A stretch of 64,000 nucleotides of DNA from Psychrobacter immobilis (GCF_904846225.1 NZ_CAJGZJ010000001.1:335908-399907), one strand, 5' to 3'. Shown: positions 46,642 to 59,916, counted from the first letter of the stretch. The notes: generated by a model not told the origin, from the letters alone. Numbers and translations are program-made.

Positions 46642-49293
46642 ATGACCAAAAAAACTGCTACCGCTCGTCTCATTCATTTTCTGGTGGGATTATTTATCGC
46701 CTGCTTAGCGCTAGCAGTTATTTTAGCCCTTGCTGTGCCTATCGGTTTCTACGGTATGGCCATGTATTTGTCACCCACTTTACCTAGCACTCAAGAGATT
46801 AAGACGGCAAATCTTGAGATGCCATTACAGATTTATAGCAGTGACGACAAATTAATTGGTCAGTATGGCAATCGTTTGTCGCTACCGATTACATTTGAAG
46901 ATATTCCTGAAGACCTGACTCATGCTTTTTTAGCTGCAGAAGACTCCTCTTTCTTTCAGCACAGTGGTATTAGTATCAAAGGTCTTGGACGCGCCGTTAC
47001 CGAGGTAGTGACTGATGATGACAGCCAGACAGGTGGTTCTACCATCACTATGCAGGTTGCCAAAAACTATTTTTTGAGTCCAGACCGTACGTTAAATCGT
47101 AAACTAACAGAATTATTTTTAGCACGTAAAATGGAAGACGAGCTCAGCAAAAATGAGATCCTGACGCTTTATGTCAATAAAATTTACTTAGGTGAAGGCG
47201 CTTATGGTGTTCGCGCCGCGGCCAAAAAATACTATAGTAAATCACTAGAAAACCTAAACATTGCTGAAATGGCAATGCTAGCAGGCCTGCCAAAAGCCCC
47301 ATCCAAATACAACCCTGTGGCTAATCCTAGTCGGGCGCTGACTCGCCGTAACTGGATCATTGGGCGTATGCATGAGCTGGGTTATATCAGTAAGGCGCAG
47401 CGTGATGAAGCAATTGCTTCACCAGTGGGTATCAATCTTTATAAAGAGAAGCTTGACGTTAATATGCCGTATTTGGCAGAAATGACACGTGCTTCCTTAG
47501 TTGGTCGTTATGGTGAGCAAGTGATGCATAGTGGTTGGCGTGTGCGTCTTACGGTTGATAGTAAAGCACAAACCGATGCAGAAACTGCAGTCCTAAAAGG
47601 CTTGATTGCTTACGAGCATCGCCATGGCTGGCGCGGTGCAGAAGCAAATGATGAACCTTTAGAAAACTTCCGCCGTTACAGTAATATGTCCCCAGCCAAA
47701 GTCACCAAAGTTGGCTCTAGAAGTTTTGAGGCTACTCTACAATCTGGTGAAAGCGTCACAGTCAACTGGTCTGGCATGAGCTGGGCACGCAAATACATTT
47801 CTGCTAATCGTATCGGCTACTTCCCTAGTAACGCGAGCCAAATTGTTAAAAATAAAGATATCGTTCGTCTGATACCTACTGCCAATGGCAATTGGCAGCT
47901 AGGACAAACACCTAAAGTACAAGGGAGCCTAGTATCCTTGAACCCAGAGAATGGTGCAGTGAATGCCTTGGTTGGCGGATTTGATTTCAACTATAGTAAG
48001 TTTAACCGTGCCCTACAAGGCTGGCGGCAACCAGGTTCAACGATTAAGCCGCTTGTCTATACAGCTGCTCTAGAGAAAGGCTATCGTCCAGATAGTATTG
48101 TCTCGGATCGTCCTATCCAAGTAGGTGACTGGAAACCTAAAAACTCTGATCAACGTTTTTTAGGCGATATCACTTTACGTCGTGGTCTGTATTTATCTCG
48201 CAACTTGGTCTCTATACGCTTGCTACAGGCTATTGGTATCACCGATACGCGTGAGCTTTTGGATGAATTCGGTCTTGATAAAGAAAAACTGCCGACGACA
48301 TTATCATTAGCGCTCGGAGCAGGACAAGCAACGCCGTTACAGATGGCAACTGCCTATTCAACCTTTGCAAATGGTGGTCATCGCGTACAACCTTACTTTA
48401 TTGAACAAATTTATAATTATAAAAATGACTTACTATTTCAAGCCAATCCACGTCAAGCATGTGCCTTATGTTTCAACGAACAACTAGAAGACCGTAACAA
48501 AAAGCTGGTCGAAGATTATAATCAGTCAATTGAAAGTGAAAATAGTGCGAGTAATGATACAGCAGCTGACAAAGAAAAAAGTTTAAAAAATGAGACAGAT
48601 GGCGGACAAAATGATAAAACTATCGATACAAGCGTTTATGATGCAAGTCCACAATCAGATCGCTTGAAAGCGCCTGCAGTACAATACTCAATAGCCAAAC
48701 AAGCGCCGCGAATATTAAAGCCTAGAGTCGCTTTTGAGATGGCAGATATTTTACGTGATGTGATTCAACGTGGTACAGCTGTAAAAGCAAAGGCGTTAGG
48801 ACGTGATGATATCGGCGGGAAAACAGGCACAACCAATGATGCTAAAGATGCTTGGTTCGCAGGATTCCATCCTACCAATGCTACTATAGTGTGGATGGGT
48901 TTCGATCAGCCAACTACCATGGGTCGCCACGAATATGGTGGTGTGGCAGCTCTCCCCGTCTGGATGGACTTTATGAAAGCCCAGCTCAAAGACACACCTC
49001 GTCAATGGGTATCTATCAACAACCGCGCCAAGTCTAAAAAGCAACAGCAAAGAATTATAGAGATGACTGATGATGGCATTGTTACTAAAGATGATGAAGA
49101 TACGGACGTCAACGTGTCCAAAAAGCCTGTTAAGCCCCAAACTCAGCAGCGCAAATCACCAATTGCTGAGCCTACTAGCGAGACAAGTGATTCATCACCA
49201 GCAAAACCTAGGAATAATCGTACCAACGATAGCGTCTCGCAAAATCCACTATCGGTGACACCTGTTGAAGATATGCCACCAATGCCAGAGTAA
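46642..49293 (+). CDS. mrcA: penicillin-binding protein 1A
   Basis: Bifunctional peptidoglycan synthase (glycosyltransferase plus transpeptidase). The 883-residue protein has an N-terminal membrane helix (about 10-40), the GT51 domain with catalytic Glu100 in AAEDSSFFQHSG and GSTITMQVAKN, an OB-like insert, and the transpeptidase with Ser466-x2-Lys469 (PGSTIKP) and KTG at 727-729. A hydrophilic, Ser/Asp/Lys-rich insert of about 60 residues interrupts the transpeptidase region (about 615-675), and the C-terminus is a disordered Pro/Ser tail. I use the ATG at 46642; a TTG five codons upstream is unlikely. Also called ponA. Divergent from pilM as in other gammaproteobacteria. Confidence 0.95.
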   Translation: MTKKTATARLIHFLVGLFIACLALAVILALAVPIGFYGMAMYLSPTLPSTQEIKTANLEMPLQIYSSDDKLIGQYGNRLSLPITFEDIPEDLTHAFLAAEDSSFFQHSGISIKGLGRAVTEVVTDDDSQTGGSTITMQVAKNYFLSPDRTLNRKLTELFLARKMEDELSKNEILTLYVNKIYLGEGAYGVRAAAKKYYSKSLENLNIAEMAMLAGLPKAPSKYNPVANPSRALTRRNWIIGRMHELGYISKAQRDEAIASPVGINLYKEKLDVNMPYLAEMTRASLVGRYGEQVMHSGWRVRLTVDSKAQTDAETAVLKGLIAYEHRHGWRGAEANDEPLENFRRYSNMSPAKVTKVGSRSFEATLQSGESVTVNWSGMSWARKYISANRIGYFPSNASQIVKNKDIVRLIPTANGNWQLGQTPKVQGSLVSLNPENGAVNALVGGFDFNYSKFNRALQGWRQPGSTIKPLVYTAALEKGYRPDSIVSDRPIQVGDWKPKNSDQRFLGDITLRRGLYLSRNLVSIRLLQAIGITDTRELLDEFGLDKEKLPTTLSLALGAGQATPLQMATAYSTFANGGHRVQPYFIEQIYNYKNDLLFQANPRQACALCFNEQLEDRNKKLVEDYNQSIESENSASNDTAADKEKSLKNETDGGQNDKTIDTSVYDASPQSDRLKAPAVQYSIAKQAPRILKPRVAFEMADILRDVIQRGTAVKAKALGRDDIGGKTGTTNDAKDAWFAGFHPTNATIVWMGFDQPTTMGRHEYGGVAALPVWMDFMKAQLKDTPRQWVSINNRAKSKKQQQRIIEMTDDGIVTKDDEDTDVNVSKKPVKPQTQQRKSPIAEPTSETSDSSPAKPRNNRTNDSVSQNPLSVTPVEDMPPMPE

Positions 49294-49330
49294 ATCAGAT
49301 CGTTGATAATATAAAACATCACATAAAGGA

Positions 49331-49368
49331 AAGGCTTGTTTAGCGATTGCTGAACAAGCCTTTTTTTT
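49331..49368 (+). terminator. terminator of the PBP1A gene
   Basis: AAGGCTTGTT.AGC pairs with GCT.AACAAGCCTT around GATT and is followed by TTTTTTTT. Confidence 0.9.
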
Positions 49369-49388
49369 ATTTAAAAACTTTATCAATC

Positions 49389-49913
49389 CTAAAACTCGAC
49401 CATACCAGCACGTAATTGTTCAATAAGTTCTAAAAGCTGTTGCCGCCATTCACGTATGGTTGCTTCATCTGGTAACCATTGATTTGATAAAGTAACCACG
49501 TTAACAATAAGGTCTGGCGATGCAGAATCATTACTTGGCGTTTCATCTACGACCGTATTTGGCGGTACAGCATATAAACAACGCTGGTAAGCGCGTTCTA
49601 TATTGGCAATAAATCCTTGTTGTTGCAGTTGCTGCAAACGCTGAATTTCAGGAGAGACTTGTGTACGCTCACTCAATGTCTGCTCAATCTCCAACAAAGT
49701 TGGTGCCGTCATATTCAAACTATAAAAATGACTAAGCTCTTGTATAAAGGCTAAAAAAGCACCATGCAAATGAAAAATAGCTGTCTCACAATGTGCTTGA
49801 TAAAGTTGCTTGTCATTGGTACTTCCGGCCGTTTGACAGGACAGACGACAAAAATACAGCTTTTGATTGGTGCGATCTGCTTGGTACTTGGCAACGCGCG
49901 TTTTACCTGCCAT
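49389..49913 (-). CDS. DUF6586-like protein
   Basis: A 174-residue soluble, largely helical protein: basic N-terminus (MAGKTRVAKYQADRTNQKL), two cysteines (RLSCQT), and a long glutamine-rich helix (IQRLQQLQQQGF). It resembles a family found in Acinetobacter and Pseudomonas annotated DUF6586, with the feature WLPDEATIREWRQQL near the C-terminus. Function unknown. It converges with the PBP1A gene, the hairpin at 49331 lying between them. Confidence 0.6.
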   Translation of the reverse strand: MAGKTRVAKYQADRTNQKLYFCRLSCQTAGSTNDKQLYQAHCETAIFHLHGAFLAFIQELSHFYSLNMTAPTLLEIEQTLSERTQVSPEIQRLQQLQQQGFIANIERAYQRCLYAVPPNTVVDETPSNDSASPDLIVNVVTLSNQWLPDEATIREWRQQLLELIEQLRAGMVEF

Positions 49914-50132
49914 TTGCTACTTATCCTTGTATTAATAATAAAGGCTCGTCAGTTGGGACAATCATAACCCATCACATTTACATGCAATAAATAACTATTG
50001 GTGAAGAACTAACTCAATAAATACTGTTAGAAATTATATCAGCTAAAAAAAATCGCTGCTAGAATGATATCACTTAACCTAGAGGATAGGCTCTACACTC
50101 ACCTTTTGCATGGCTTTACTTTTACCAAGACA

Positions 50133-50165
50133 TAAAAAAGCCAGCAACTTAGGCTGGCTTTCTTA
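50133..50165 (-). terminator. terminator of rpoC
   Basis: AAGCCAGC pairs with GCTGGCTT around AACTTAG; the six A at its left give a T run on the minus strand, 27 bases after the rpoC stop. Confidence 0.88.
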
Positions 50166-50191
50166 TTAAATTAACGGTGAATCACAGACTA

Positions 50192-53100
50192 TTAATTATC
50201 TTGATTCAGCTCTTGCGCGAAGGCTTCATCAAAGCTGGCAAAGTCTTTGCTATCAGTGCTTGCTGTCATATCAAACGCTGCATTGAGATCTTTGTCTTGT
50301 AGCTTCTGCTCTGCTTTTTCTTTACGTGCCTTGTGATAAGCAAGACCTGTACCTGCAGGAATCAAGCGACCAACTACGACGTTTTCTTTCAAACCACGTA
50401 GCTCATCCACTTTACCAGTAACGGCAGCAGCAGTTAGTACACGAGTGGTTTCCTGGAAAGAAGCGGCTGAGATAAAGCTTTCCGTTGCCAAACTTGCTTT
50501 GGTGATACCAAGTAATTGACGCTCAAACTGTACTGGGAATTTATCTTCCGCTTCTAGCTTCGCATTCAATGCTTTGATATCTGCATATTCTACCTGATCG
50601 CCTTTGAAGTGAGTTGAATCGCCACCATCGGTAATTTCAACTTTACGCAGCATCTGACGAATAATAACTTCGATGTGCTTATCGTTGATTTTTACACCCT
50701 GCAAGCGATATACGTCCTGCACTTCGTTAACAATATAATCAGCAAGCGCAGTCTGACCTTTCAGACGTAAAATATCATGTGGGTTCTGTGGACCATCAGC
50801 GATCACTTCACCACGTGCTACTGTCTCGTTTTCAAAGACGTTGATTTGACGCCATTTTGGAATCAGCTCTTCGTGCACTTCACCATCTTCGTTGGTAATA
50901 ATGAAACGGTTTTTACCTTTAGTCTCTTTACCAAAGCTGACCACACCCGTCATTTCTGCCATGATGGCGTGATCTTTCGGACGACGTGCTTCAAACAAGT
51001 CAGCAACACGTGGTAGACCACCGGTGATATCTTTAGTACCAGAAGAGGCTTGTGGTACGCGGCCTAAGATCGAACCTGCTGCTACTTTTTCACCATCGCT
51101 GACGCGAATGATGGTTTCAGCTGGTAAGAAGTAAACCACTTCTTTGCCTTCGTCAGTGTTCAAGATAATCGCAGGACGTAAGTCTTTTGCTGAGCTTGAA
51201 CGGTCACGAGTGGCTAGAATTTCAAACGAGCTCATACCAGTTGCATCATCAACTTTCACAGTTGCAGTCATACCATCAGTGATGTCACTAAAGCGTGCGG
51301 TACCAGCAAATTCTGTGATGATAGGATGCGTGTGCGGATCCCATTTAGCGATAGTCTGACCGCCTTCAACTTGATCTTCATTTTTCACGAGTACGCTTGA
51401 ACCATAAGGCACTTTATAACGCTCACGCTCACGGCCAAGCTCATCGGTCAACGCAATTTCAGCTGAGCGCGATACGATAACTAGATGACCATCAGTATGT
51501 TGAACTGTTTTCATATTTTCGAAATGCGCTTGACCAGCATTACGTACAGAGATGCTGTTGTCTACAGAGGCTGAGCTTGCTGCCCCGCCCACGTGGAAAG
51601 TACGCATGGTTAACTGAGTACCAGGCTCACCGATAGACTGTGCTGCCATGACACCAACTGATTCACCAATGTTCACTTTATGACCACGAGCAAGATCACG
51701 ACCATAACACTGAGAACAAACACCATGTTCGACATTACAAGTAATAACTGAGCGTACCCAGATATCATCAATTGCGTTGTTATCAAGCACACCAACCCAA
51801 TACTCATCGATCAATGTACCAGCTGGAATCAATACTTTATCAGCATCATCGTTGTAATTGACATCACGTGCAGTTACACGACCAAGTACGAGTTCACCCA
51901 ACTTCTCAATGATTTCGCCACCTTGAATATGTGGTTTCATGAGCAAGCCTTGATCAGTACCACAATCGTCAGTGGTAATAACTAAATCTTGTGCCACATC
52001 AACCAAACGACGCGTCAGGTAACCTGAGTTAGCCGTTTTAAGTGCCGTATCTGCTAGACCTTTACGTGCACCGTGAGTTGAGATAAAGTACTGTAGTACT
52101 GTCAAACCTTCACGGAAGTTGGCTTTAATCGGAGTTTCAATGATTGAACCATCTGGTTTCGCCATCAAACCACGCATACCCGCCAACTGACGAATCTGAG
52201 CCGCACTACCACGAGCACCAGAGTCTGACATGATAAAGATAGAGTTGAACGATTTCTGCTCGTCTTCTTCACCTTTTGCATTAATCACTTTGTCGGTAGC
52301 CAAGTTGTCCATCATCGCTTTAGCGACTTTGTCATTGGTACGTGACCAAATATCAACTACTTTGTTATAGCGCTCACCCGCCGTGACAAAACCTTGCTCA
52401 AATTGATCTTCAATCTCGCGAACTTCGCCTTCTGCCACTTCGATAATTTGTTTTTTCAGTGGTGGAATGACCATGTCGTCAATACCGATAGACACGCCAG
52501 ATAACGTTGCTTGAGCAAAACCAAGATACATCAATTGATCAGCAAACATAACGCTTTCTTTCACGCCCACTTTACGGTAGCAAGAGTTAATCAGACGTGA
52601 AATATTTTTCTTCGTCATCTCTTGGTTACACTCATCAAACGCCATACCTTTAGGCATGATGTTCCAGATAAGTAGACGGCCAGCGACCGTTTCCTTCATG
52701 CTAACTTCTTTGGTCTCGTTACCATCTTCATCAATATGCGTCTCTGTGGCACGCACTTTAATCTTAGCATTTACATGCAAATCGTTTGAGCCAATCGCCC
52801 GCAATGCTTCATTAACGGTGGCAAAAATCATGCCTTCGCCTTTGGCATTGATTGATGAACGACTGATATAATACAAGCCCAATACCACATCCTGTGATGG
52901 TACGATGATTGGCTCACCGTTCGCAGGTGACAAGATGTTGTTGGTAGACATCATGAGCGCACGTGACTCTAACTGCGCTTCTAACGTCAATGGCACGTGA
53001 ACGGCCATTTGGTCACCATCAAAGTCAGCGTTGAAAGCAGTACAAACGAGCGGATGCAATTGGATTGCTTTACCTTCGATTAATACTGGCTCAAATGCTT

Positions 53101-54409
53101 GTAAACCCAAACGGTGAAGCGTTGGTGCACGGTTAAGTAATACTGGATGCTCACGGATAACCATGGCCAGCATGTCCCAAACTTGTGGCTCTTCACGCTC
53201 TACCATCTTTTTGGCAGCTTTAATCGTTGTCGCTAGACCATGAGACAATAGCTTGTTATAAGTAAATGGCTTGAATAATTCAAGGGCCATTTTCTTAGGT
53301 AAACCACACTGATGTAGACGCAGCGTTGGACCTACAACGATGACCGAACGACCAGAGTAATCAACACGCTTACCAAGTAAGTTTTGACGGAAACGACCTT
53401 GCTTACCTTTGATCATATCAGCCAAAGATTTTAATGGACGCTTGTTACTACCAGTGATTGCACGACCGCGACGACCGTTATCTAACAACGCATCTACTGA
53501 TTCTTGCAACATACGTTTTTCGTTACGTACGATGATATCAGGCGCGCTTAGCTCAAGCAGACGCTTTAGACGGTTGTTACGGTTAATGACACGACGATAT
53601 AAATCATTTAGATCTGATGTCGCAAAACGACCGCCTTCTAGTGGTACTAGCGGACGCAAGTCTGGCGGTAGTACTGGCAAAATATTCATTACCATCCACT
53701 CAGGCTTATTATTAGAATCACGGAATGCTTCTAATAATTTAAGACGCTTAGACATCTTTTTAAGCTTAGTCTCAGAACCAGTTTGCGGAATGGCTTCACG
53801 TAGCTCATCAACTTCGATATCGATATCAATATCTTTTAATAAGTCTTGAATCGCTTCTGCACCCATCTTAGCAGTGAATTCGTCGCCAAATTCTTCTAGG
53901 GCTTTATAATAGTCTTCATCATCTAGCAACTGATATTTTTCTAAGCTAGTTAGGCCTGGCTCAGTAACGATGTAGCTTTCAAAATATAGCACACGCTCAA
54001 TATCACGAAGCGTCATGTCTAATAACAGACCGATGCGGCTTGGTAATGATTTTAAGAACCAAATATGCGCAACTGGGCTAGCTAGGTCAATATGACCCAT
54101 GCGATCGCGACGAACTTTAGCAGTAGTCACTTCTACGCCACATTTTTCACAGATAACGCCTTGGAACTTACGGCGCTTGTACTTACCACATAAACATTCA
54201 AAATCTTTTACTGGACCAAAAATCTTGGCACAGAAAAGACCGTCACGCTCAGGTTTAAACGTGCGATAGTTAATAGTTTCAGGCTTTTTTACTTCGCCAT
54301 GCGACCATGACTTGATGACGTCAGGTGAGGCTAAAGTAATTTGAATGCTATCAAACTCTTGGTTACCGTTGCCGGTAGGGCTTTGCATGATATCGAGTAA
54401 ATCTTTCAA
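50192..54409 (-). CDS. rpoC: RNA polymerase beta' subunit
   Basis: A 1405-residue protein, the E. coli length within two residues. The N-terminal zinc ribbon is [20 protein letters not shown], the catalytic magnesium loop NADFDGDQ at 460-467, with bridge and trigger helix regions later ([13 protein letters not shown]), and second zinc site [18 protein letters not shown]. The C-terminus is Asp/Phe/Ala-rich. Downstream of rpoB with a 152-base gap; no rpsL or fusA follows rpoC here. Confidence 0.97.
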   Translation of the reverse strand: MKDLLDIMQSPTGNGNQEFDSIQITLASPDVIKSWSHGEVKKPETINYRTFKPERDGLFCAKIFGPVKDFECLCGKYKRRKFQGVICEKCGVEVTTAKVRRDRMGHIDLASPVAHIWFLKSLPSRIGLLLDMTLRDIERVLYFESYIVTEPGLTSLEKYQLLDDEDYYKALEEFGDEFTAKMGAEAIQDLLKDIDIDIEVDELREAIPQTGSETKLKKMSKRLKLLEAFRDSNNKPEWMVMNILPVLPPDLRPLVPLEGGRFATSDLNDLYRRVINRNNRLKRLLELSAPDIIVRNEKRMLQESVDALLDNGRRGRAITGSNKRPLKSLADMIKGKQGRFRQNLLGKRVDYSGRSVIVVGPTLRLHQCGLPKKMALELFKPFTYNKLLSHGLATTIKAAKKMVEREEPQVWDMLAMVIREHPVLLNRAPTLHRLGLQAFEPVLIEGKAIQLHPLVCTAFNADFDGDQMAVHVPLTLEAQLESRALMMSTNNILSPANGEPIIVPSQDVVLGLYYISRSSINAKGEGMIFATVNEALRAIGSNDLHVNAKIKVRATETHIDEDGNETKEVSMKETVAGRLLIWNIMPKGMAFDECNQEMTKKNISRLINSCYRKVGVKESVMFADQLMYLGFAQATLSGVSIGIDDMVIPPLKKQIIEVAEGEVREIEDQFEQGFVTAGERYNKVVDIWSRTNDKVAKAMMDNLATDKVINAKGEEDEQKSFNSIFIMSDSGARGSAAQIRQLAGMRGLMAKPDGSIIETPIKANFREGLTVLQYFISTHGARKGLADTALKTANSGYLTRRLVDVAQDLVITTDDCGTDQGLLMKPHIQGGEIIEKLGELVLGRVTARDVNYNDDADKVLIPAGTLIDEYWVGVLDNNAIDDIWVRSVITCNVEHGVCSQCYGRDLARGHKVNIGESVGVMAAQSIGEPGTQLTMRTFHVGGAASSASVDNSISVRNAGQAHFENMKTVQHTDGHLVIVSRSAEIALTDELGRERERYKVPYGSSVLVKNEDQVEGGQTIAKWDPHTHPIITEFAGTARFSDITDGMTATVKVDDATGMSSFEILATRDRSSSAKDLRPAIILNTDEGKEVVYFLPAETIIRVSDGEKVAAGSILGRVPQASSGTKDITGGLPRVADLFEARRPKDHAIMAEMTGVVSFGKETKGKNRFIITNEDGEVHEELIPKWRQINVFENETVARGEVIADGPQNPHDILRLKGQTALADYIVNEVQDVYRLQGVKINDKHIEVIIRQMLRKVEITDGGDSTHFKGDQVEYADIKALNAKLEAEDKFPVQFERQLLGITKASLATESFISAASFQETTRVLTAAAVTGKVDELRGLKENVVVGRLIPAGTGLAYHKARKEKAEQKLQDKDLNAAFDMTASTDSKDFASFDEAFAQELNQDN

Positions 54410-54561
54410 GTTGCTTCTCCGTTATCTTTATAATCATCTGACAGCGTACCATTGACGCAGATAAGATGAATGAAGGCAATGAATAGGGTTGAGACAAATC
54501 ACTAAAAGCAGTAGCAATAAAGCAGACTGCCTTTAGTTGACAACTAAGTTAAACACTGGGA

Positions 54562-57500
54562 TTAGTTGGTTTGTTTTAGCTCAATATTAATACCCAATGA
54601 TTTGATTTCTTTGGTCAGTACGTTGAACGATTCAGGCATACCTGGATCCATATACTGCTCACCATCAACGATGTTTTTGTACATACGTGTACGGCCTTCA
54701 ACATCATCCGACTTCACAGTCAGCATCTCTTGCAGCGTATAAGTCGCACCGTAAGCTTCTAGTGCCCACACTTCCATTTCACCGAAGCGCTGACCACCAA
54801 ATTGAGCTTTACCGCCCAATGGTTGCTGCGTGACTAGAGAGTAAGAACCAGTAGAACGCGCATGCATCTTGTCATCGACCAAATGGTTAAGCTTGAGCAT
54901 ATACATGTAGCCAACCGTTACTTGACGGTCAAATTTCTGACCCGTACGGCCATCATATAATGTCTGCTGACCATCACGTGCCATACCAGCAAGCTCTAGC
55001 AAATCTTTGACTTGGCTTTCTTTCGCACCGTCAAATACTGCCGTACCCATTGGCACACCACCACGTAAGTTATCTGACAACGCCATGATGTCATCATCAC
55101 TCAAGCTATCAAGATCGACTTGTTCGCCACCTACTTTATTATAGATTTGGTCCAAGAAATCACGCAAATCTTTGATCGCTGCTTGCGCTTTGAGCATGCC
55201 ATCGATCTTCTCGCCCAAGCCTTTCGCTGCCATACCCAAATGCGTCTCTAGAACCTGACCGATGTTCATACGCGATGGTACACCAAGCGGGTTCAATACG
55301 ATATCAACGGTATTGCCATGCTCATCATAAGGCATATCTTCAACTGGCATAATGCGCGATACGACACCTTTGTTACCATGGCGGCCCGCCATTTTATCAC
55401 CAGGCTGGATACGACGCTTAACCGCAAGATAAACCTTAACGATTTTTTGTACGCCATGTTGTAAGTCATCACCTGCTGTTAACTTACGTTTTTTCTCAGC
55501 AAATTTAACATCGATGTCTTTTTGCTTATCAACCAAATATTCAGCGATTTGCGTGAGACGCTCAGAGATTTCTTCTTCAACTGGCTGGATATCAAGCAAG
55601 GTCTCAAGACTCATGTCTTTCATATCAGCCAGTGCCATAACCGTACCAGCTTTTAGACCAGAACCACCACTGACTTTTTGACCATCTAAAAGATTACCAA
55701 TACGGCCACGTGCTGCGTCTTCAAAAATACGTAGCTCTTCTTTTAAATCTTTGCGGTAGCTGTCAAGCTGTGATTTTTCAATCGCTCTTGCACGCGCGTC
55801 TTTTTCGACGCCATCACGAGTAAAGACCTGTACGTCAATAACCGTACCTTTACTTGAAGTCGGTACGCGTAGTGAGGTGTCTTTCACATCAGCCGCTTTT
55901 TCACCAAAGATTGCCCGTAGTAGCTTCTCTTCTGGCGTTAGTTGCGTCTCACCTTTTGGCGTGACTTTACCAACTAAAATATCACCAGCATCCACTTCAG
56001 CACCGATATAAACGATACCCGCTTCATCAAGACTTGATAGCGCTGCTTCACCAACGTTTGGAATATCAGCAGTGATCTCTTCTGTACCTAGCTTGGTATC
56101 ACGTGCCACACACGTCAATTCTTGGATATGAATCGTGGTGAAACGATCTTCTTTAACCACTTTCTCAGATAGCAAGATTGAATCTTCGAAGTTGTAACCA
56201 TTCCACGGCATAAATGCAATGCGAATGTTCTGACCAAGTGCTAGCTCACCAAGATCCGTTGATGGACCATCAGCCAAGATATCACCCAAAGCGATCTCGT
56301 CACCTTGGTTCACAATGATACGTTGGTTGATACAAGTGTTTTGGTTAGAGCGCGTGTATTTGATCAAGTTATAGATATCAATACCCGCTTCACCAGCAAT
56401 CATCTCTTCTTCGTTGACACGAACTACGATACGTGATGCGTCGACATCTTCAATCACACCGCCACGCTTAGCGATTACACAAACACCAGAGTCACGAGCA
56501 ACGTGACGCTCCATACCAGTACCTACTAGCGGCTTATCAGCACGTAGCGTAGGAACAGCCTGACGCTGCATGTTCGAACCCATCAAGGCACGGTTAGCAT
56601 CATCATGCTCTAGGAATGGAATTAGACCTGCGGCGACCGATACTACCTGACTTGGCGACACATCCATATGCGTCACTTTTTCTGGCGGCATACGAACAAA
56701 TTCACCATAGCTACGCACACTGACCATTTCATCAGACAACGCGCCTTCTGCAGTTACTGGTGAATCAGCCTGTGCAATGACCGTACCTACTTCTTCAATT
56801 GCTGATAGATACTCAATAACGTCTGTTACTTTACCATCAACCACACGGCGATAAGGTGTCTCTAAGAAACCAAAGCTGTTGGTTTTAGCAAAGGTTGCTA
56901 GTGAGTTGATCAGACCAATGTTTGGACCTTCAGGAGTTTCAATCGGGCATACACGGCCATAATGGGTGTCATGTACGTCACGTACTTCAAAGCCTGCACG
57001 TTCACGGGTCAGACCACCTGGTCCCAATGCTGATACACGGCGTTTATGCGTAACTTCAGATAATGGGTTGTTCTGATCCATAAACTGTGACAACTGGCTT
57101 GAACCAAAGAATTCTTTAACCGCAGCAGCTACTGGCTTTGAGTTAATCAAATCTTGTGGTGACAAGTTATCAGATTCCGCTGAGCTTAAACGCTCCTTAA
57201 CCGCACGCTCAACACGTACTAGACCAACACGGAATTGGTTTTCTGCCATCTCGCCCACTGAACGAATACGGCGGTTACCTAGATGGTCAATATCATCAAC
57301 ATCACCGCGACCATTACGAATTTCGATAAGCTCTTTTAGAACGTTGACGATATCATCGTTGGTCAATACACTGCGTTCGCGTTGGATATCAGGATCGTCA
57401 GTGTTATCAAATTCTAAACCAAGACGACGGTTGAATTTCATACGACCGACGTTTGATAAGTCATAACGGTCTGCATTAAAGAACATGCTTTCAAACAGTT

Positions 57501-58680
57501 TTTCAGCAGTCTCAACCGTTGGTGGCTCACCTGGACGCATAACTTTATAGATTTCGATCAATGCTTCTTCGCGGCTTGATGTGCTATCAGCACGTAGCGT
57601 ATCAGCAATATAACTGCCTTGATCGATATCGTTAGTGAATAGAATACTAAATTCTTTGATAGATTCACTAGCTTCAAACGCACTCAATTTAACCAATAAT
57701 TCATGGTCTATTGGCGTGTTGGCTTTAGCGATAATCTCATCATTAACAACGATGTCTTCAGCTAAGATACGCTCATACAAGTATTCATCAGGTACTGAAA
57801 TCTTTTTCATACCCGCTTCTTCAAGCTGGCGAATACGGCGTGCATTAATACGCTTGCCTTGCTCAACAATCACATCACCTTCAGGCGATACGATATCAAA
57901 CTGAGCCATCTCACCACGTAAGCGATCAGCAACCAGATCAATTTCGAATTGCTCTTCACCTTTATAGACGGCTACTTTATCAAAGAAAAGATCTAAGATT
58001 TCAGAAGTAGTAAGTCCTAATGCACGTAAAATGATAGAAGCAAGTAGTTTGCGACGACGGTCAATACGAGCAAAAACTAAGTCTTTAGCATCAAATTCAA
58101 AGTCTAACCAAGAACCACGGTAAGGGATAATACGGGCGTTATAAAGCACTTTACCACTTGAGTGTGACTTACCTTTGTCATGGTCAAAGAAGACACCAGG
58201 TGAGCGATGTAGCTGTGATACGATAACACGCTCAGTACCGTTAATAATAAAGGTACCGTTAGCCGTCATCAATGGCATCTCGCCCATATAAACGCTTTGC
58301 TCACGGATATCTTTGATAGCCGCTTTGCTGTCTTTATCTTTGCTGTCTTTGTCTTTGATAATCAAACGGATTTTGACACGCATAGGTGCAGCAAACGTTG
58401 AACCACGTAAGATACACTCACGCTCGTCAAATTCTGGCGTACCTAAATAGTACTCAACAAATTGTAACTCAGCATTACCAGAGTGACTCTCAATTGGGAA
58501 AATAGAGGAATACGCAGCTTGCAAACCAGTATTCTCACGAGCTTTTGGCTTTTTATGCTCTTGCAAAAATTGCTCGTAAGAATCTACTTGAATAGACAGT
58601 AGATAGGGAATGTCCATCACAGTGGGCAATTCAGCAAAACTTTTGCGAATACGCTTTTTTTCAGTATAAGAATATGCCAT
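54562..58680 (-). CDS. rpoB: RNA polymerase beta subunit
   Basis: A 1372-residue protein (E. coli 1342), beginning [19 protein letters not shown]. The rifampicin region [20 protein letters not shown], then [12 protein letters not shown], is of the sensitive type (Ser, Gln, Asp, His, Arg and Ser present). Conserved regions [24 protein letters not shown] and the C-terminal [11 protein letters not shown] are intact. Separated from rplL by a 628-base gap plus hairpin, so rpoBC may have an additional promoter. Confidence 0.97.
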   Translation of the reverse strand: MAYSYTEKKRIRKSFAELPTVMDIPYLLSIQVDSYEQFLQEHKKPKARENTGLQAAYSSIFPIESHSGNAELQFVEYYLGTPEFDERECILRGSTFAAPMRVKIRLIIKDKDSKDKDSKAAIKDIREQSVYMGEMPLMTANGTFIINGTERVIVSQLHRSPGVFFDHDKGKSHSSGKVLYNARIIPYRGSWLDFEFDAKDLVFARIDRRRKLLASIILRALGLTTSEILDLFFDKVAVYKGEEQFEIDLVADRLRGEMAQFDIVSPEGDVIVEQGKRINARRIRQLEEAGMKKISVPDEYLYERILAEDIVVNDEIIAKANTPIDHELLVKLSAFEASESIKEFSILFTNDIDQGSYIADTLRADSTSSREEALIEIYKVMRPGEPPTVETAEKLFESMFFNADRYDLSNVGRMKFNRRLGLEFDNTDDPDIQRERSVLTNDDIVNVLKELIEIRNGRGDVDDIDHLGNRRIRSVGEMAENQFRVGLVRVERAVKERLSSAESDNLSPQDLINSKPVAAAVKEFFGSSQLSQFMDQNNPLSEVTHKRRVSALGPGGLTRERAGFEVRDVHDTHYGRVCPIETPEGPNIGLINSLATFAKTNSFGFLETPYRRVVDGKVTDVIEYLSAIEEVGTVIAQADSPVTAEGALSDEMVSVRSYGEFVRMPPEKVTHMDVSPSQVVSVAAGLIPFLEHDDANRALMGSNMQRQAVPTLRADKPLVGTGMERHVARDSGVCVIAKRGGVIEDVDASRIVVRVNEEEMIAGEAGIDIYNLIKYTRSNQNTCINQRIIVNQGDEIALGDILADGPSTDLGELALGQNIRIAFMPWNGYNFEDSILLSEKVVKEDRFTTIHIQELTCVARDTKLGTEEITADIPNVGEAALSSLDEAGIVYIGAEVDAGDILVGKVTPKGETQLTPEEKLLRAIFGEKAADVKDTSLRVPTSSKGTVIDVQVFTRDGVEKDARARAIEKSQLDSYRKDLKEELRIFEDAARGRIGNLLDGQKVSGGSGLKAGTVMALADMKDMSLETLLDIQPVEEEISERLTQIAEYLVDKQKDIDVKFAEKKRKLTAGDDLQHGVQKIVKVYLAVKRRIQPGDKMAGRHGNKGVVSRIMPVEDMPYDEHGNTVDIVLNPLGVPSRMNIGQVLETHLGMAAKGLGEKIDGMLKAQAAIKDLRDFLDQIYNKVGGEQVDLDSLSDDDIMALSDNLRGGVPMGTAVFDGAKESQVKDLLELAGMARDGQQTLYDGRTGQKFDRQVTVGYMYMLKLNHLVDDKMHARSTGSYSLVTQQPLGGKAQFGGQRFGEMEVWALEAYGATYTLQEMLTVKSDDVEGRTRMYKNIVDGEQYMDPGMPESFNVLTKEIKSLGINIELKQTN

Positions 58681-59363
58681 CGAGAGTCCTTACAGTAAAC
58701 GTGGAAACAAATTAAAAGCGAGGCCAGCATGCATAAATACGATGCAAGCTTAGCGACGTAAACGATAATATAAAACGGGTGTTCGTATGCAACTCATATT
58801 TTTTATCAACTACTACTTTACTAATCGGTGTGTATTTAGCACACTTCATTCAATCTATAATCGGTATCTAAGTTAATCTATATGACTACTCATATCAAAA
58901 AATTCAATATCATATAATTTATTGCCCTTAAGGCATAACATGTAAATATATTTGCGAAAAAATAATTTCTACTGAGATTTATTAGACAATCTGTCCTTAA
59001 AACTCACCTTATATTTAGATAACTTGTCATTAAAACTAATATCATCGCTGATATATACCGTCTACGAGACTACATACTGACAGCAAACCATGCTAAATGG
59101 ATAACCTAAAATCAGCAGCTTTTCAGAATTAATAATAATTGGGGTAACTATAACTTTTAGAATCAGTATAAACTATAGTGTTAATGGGAAAGCATGCAGA
59201 CACGAAAAAATACCAAACATCTACCGACGTTTAGCTTGTTTTAACTGATTTCAAAAACTGGTATGTGTGCTTGCATGTATATCGTCTGTCCTTTTGATGG
59301 GTATCCACCGTGATGTTGCATACGTATGTTGGCAGACACAAAAGGTCAAGCTACGAATTATAG
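58681..59363. other. long leader between rplL and rpoB
   Basis: 683 AT-rich, apparently non-coding bases between the rplL terminator hairpin and rpoB. Gammaproteobacterial rplL-rpoB gaps hold an attenuator and an RNase III site; here the gap is long. I see no ORF and cannot assign a promoter or structure with confidence. Confidence 0.55.
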
Positions 59364-59404
59364 TAAAAAAAAGCTGATAATGCAAGGCATTACCAGCTTT
59401 TTTC
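59364..59404 (-). terminator. terminator or attenuator after rplL
   Basis: AGCTG.TAATGC pairs with GCATTA.CAGCT around AAG and is followed on the minus strand by eight T. It is much stronger in appearance than the usual partial attenuator, so polymerase reaching rpoB must either read through or start anew. Confidence 0.85.
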
Positions 59405-59418
59405 GTACAGCGGTTAAA

Positions 59419-59790
59419 CTATTTTAGTTCAACAGTTGCACCAGCTTCTTCAAGTTTCTTTTTCAACTCTTCAGCTTCAGCTTTGTTAACGCCTTCTTTG
59501 ATTGGAGCTGGAGCGCTTTCAACCAAATCTTTCGCTTCTTTCAGGCCAAGACCAGTTGCTTCACGTACGGCTTTAATTACGCCAACTTTCTTCTCGCCAA
59601 AGCTGGCAAGAACTACGTCAAACTCGTCTTTTTCTTCAGCAGCAGGACCAGCAGGACCAGCAGCAACAGGTGCAGCAGCAACAGCAGCTGTTACGCCGAA
59701 TTTTTCTTCCATAGCGCTGATTAATTCAACGATATCCATTACTGACATTTCAGCGATTGCGTTTAACACATCATCTTTAGATAGTGCCAT
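59419..59790 (-). CDS. rplL: ribosomal protein L7/L12
   Basis: A 123-residue stalk protein, with the N-terminal dimerisation helices, an Ala/Pro/Gly-rich hinge (about 36-52, [19 protein letters not shown]) and the C-terminal factor-binding domain ([26 protein letters not shown]). Two dimers or more bind L10. 126 bases after rplJ on the same strand. Confidence 0.97.
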   Translation of the reverse strand: MALSKDDVLNAIAEMSVMDIVELISAMEEKFGVTAAVAAAPVAAGPAGPAAEEKDEFDVVLASFGEKKVGVIKAVREATGLGLKEAKDLVESAPAPIKEGVNKAEAEELKKKLEEAGATVELK

Positions 59791-59916
59791 GAGAACTCTC
59801 CGTTATCTGATAAAAATTAATTGATTTTAAAATCGCTTTGATTGCTTGCCAAATTTTAAAATAGGCATGACAATTAAGTGCAACCAGCGATGTAAAATTT
59901 ACGTTAAAACAAGCAA

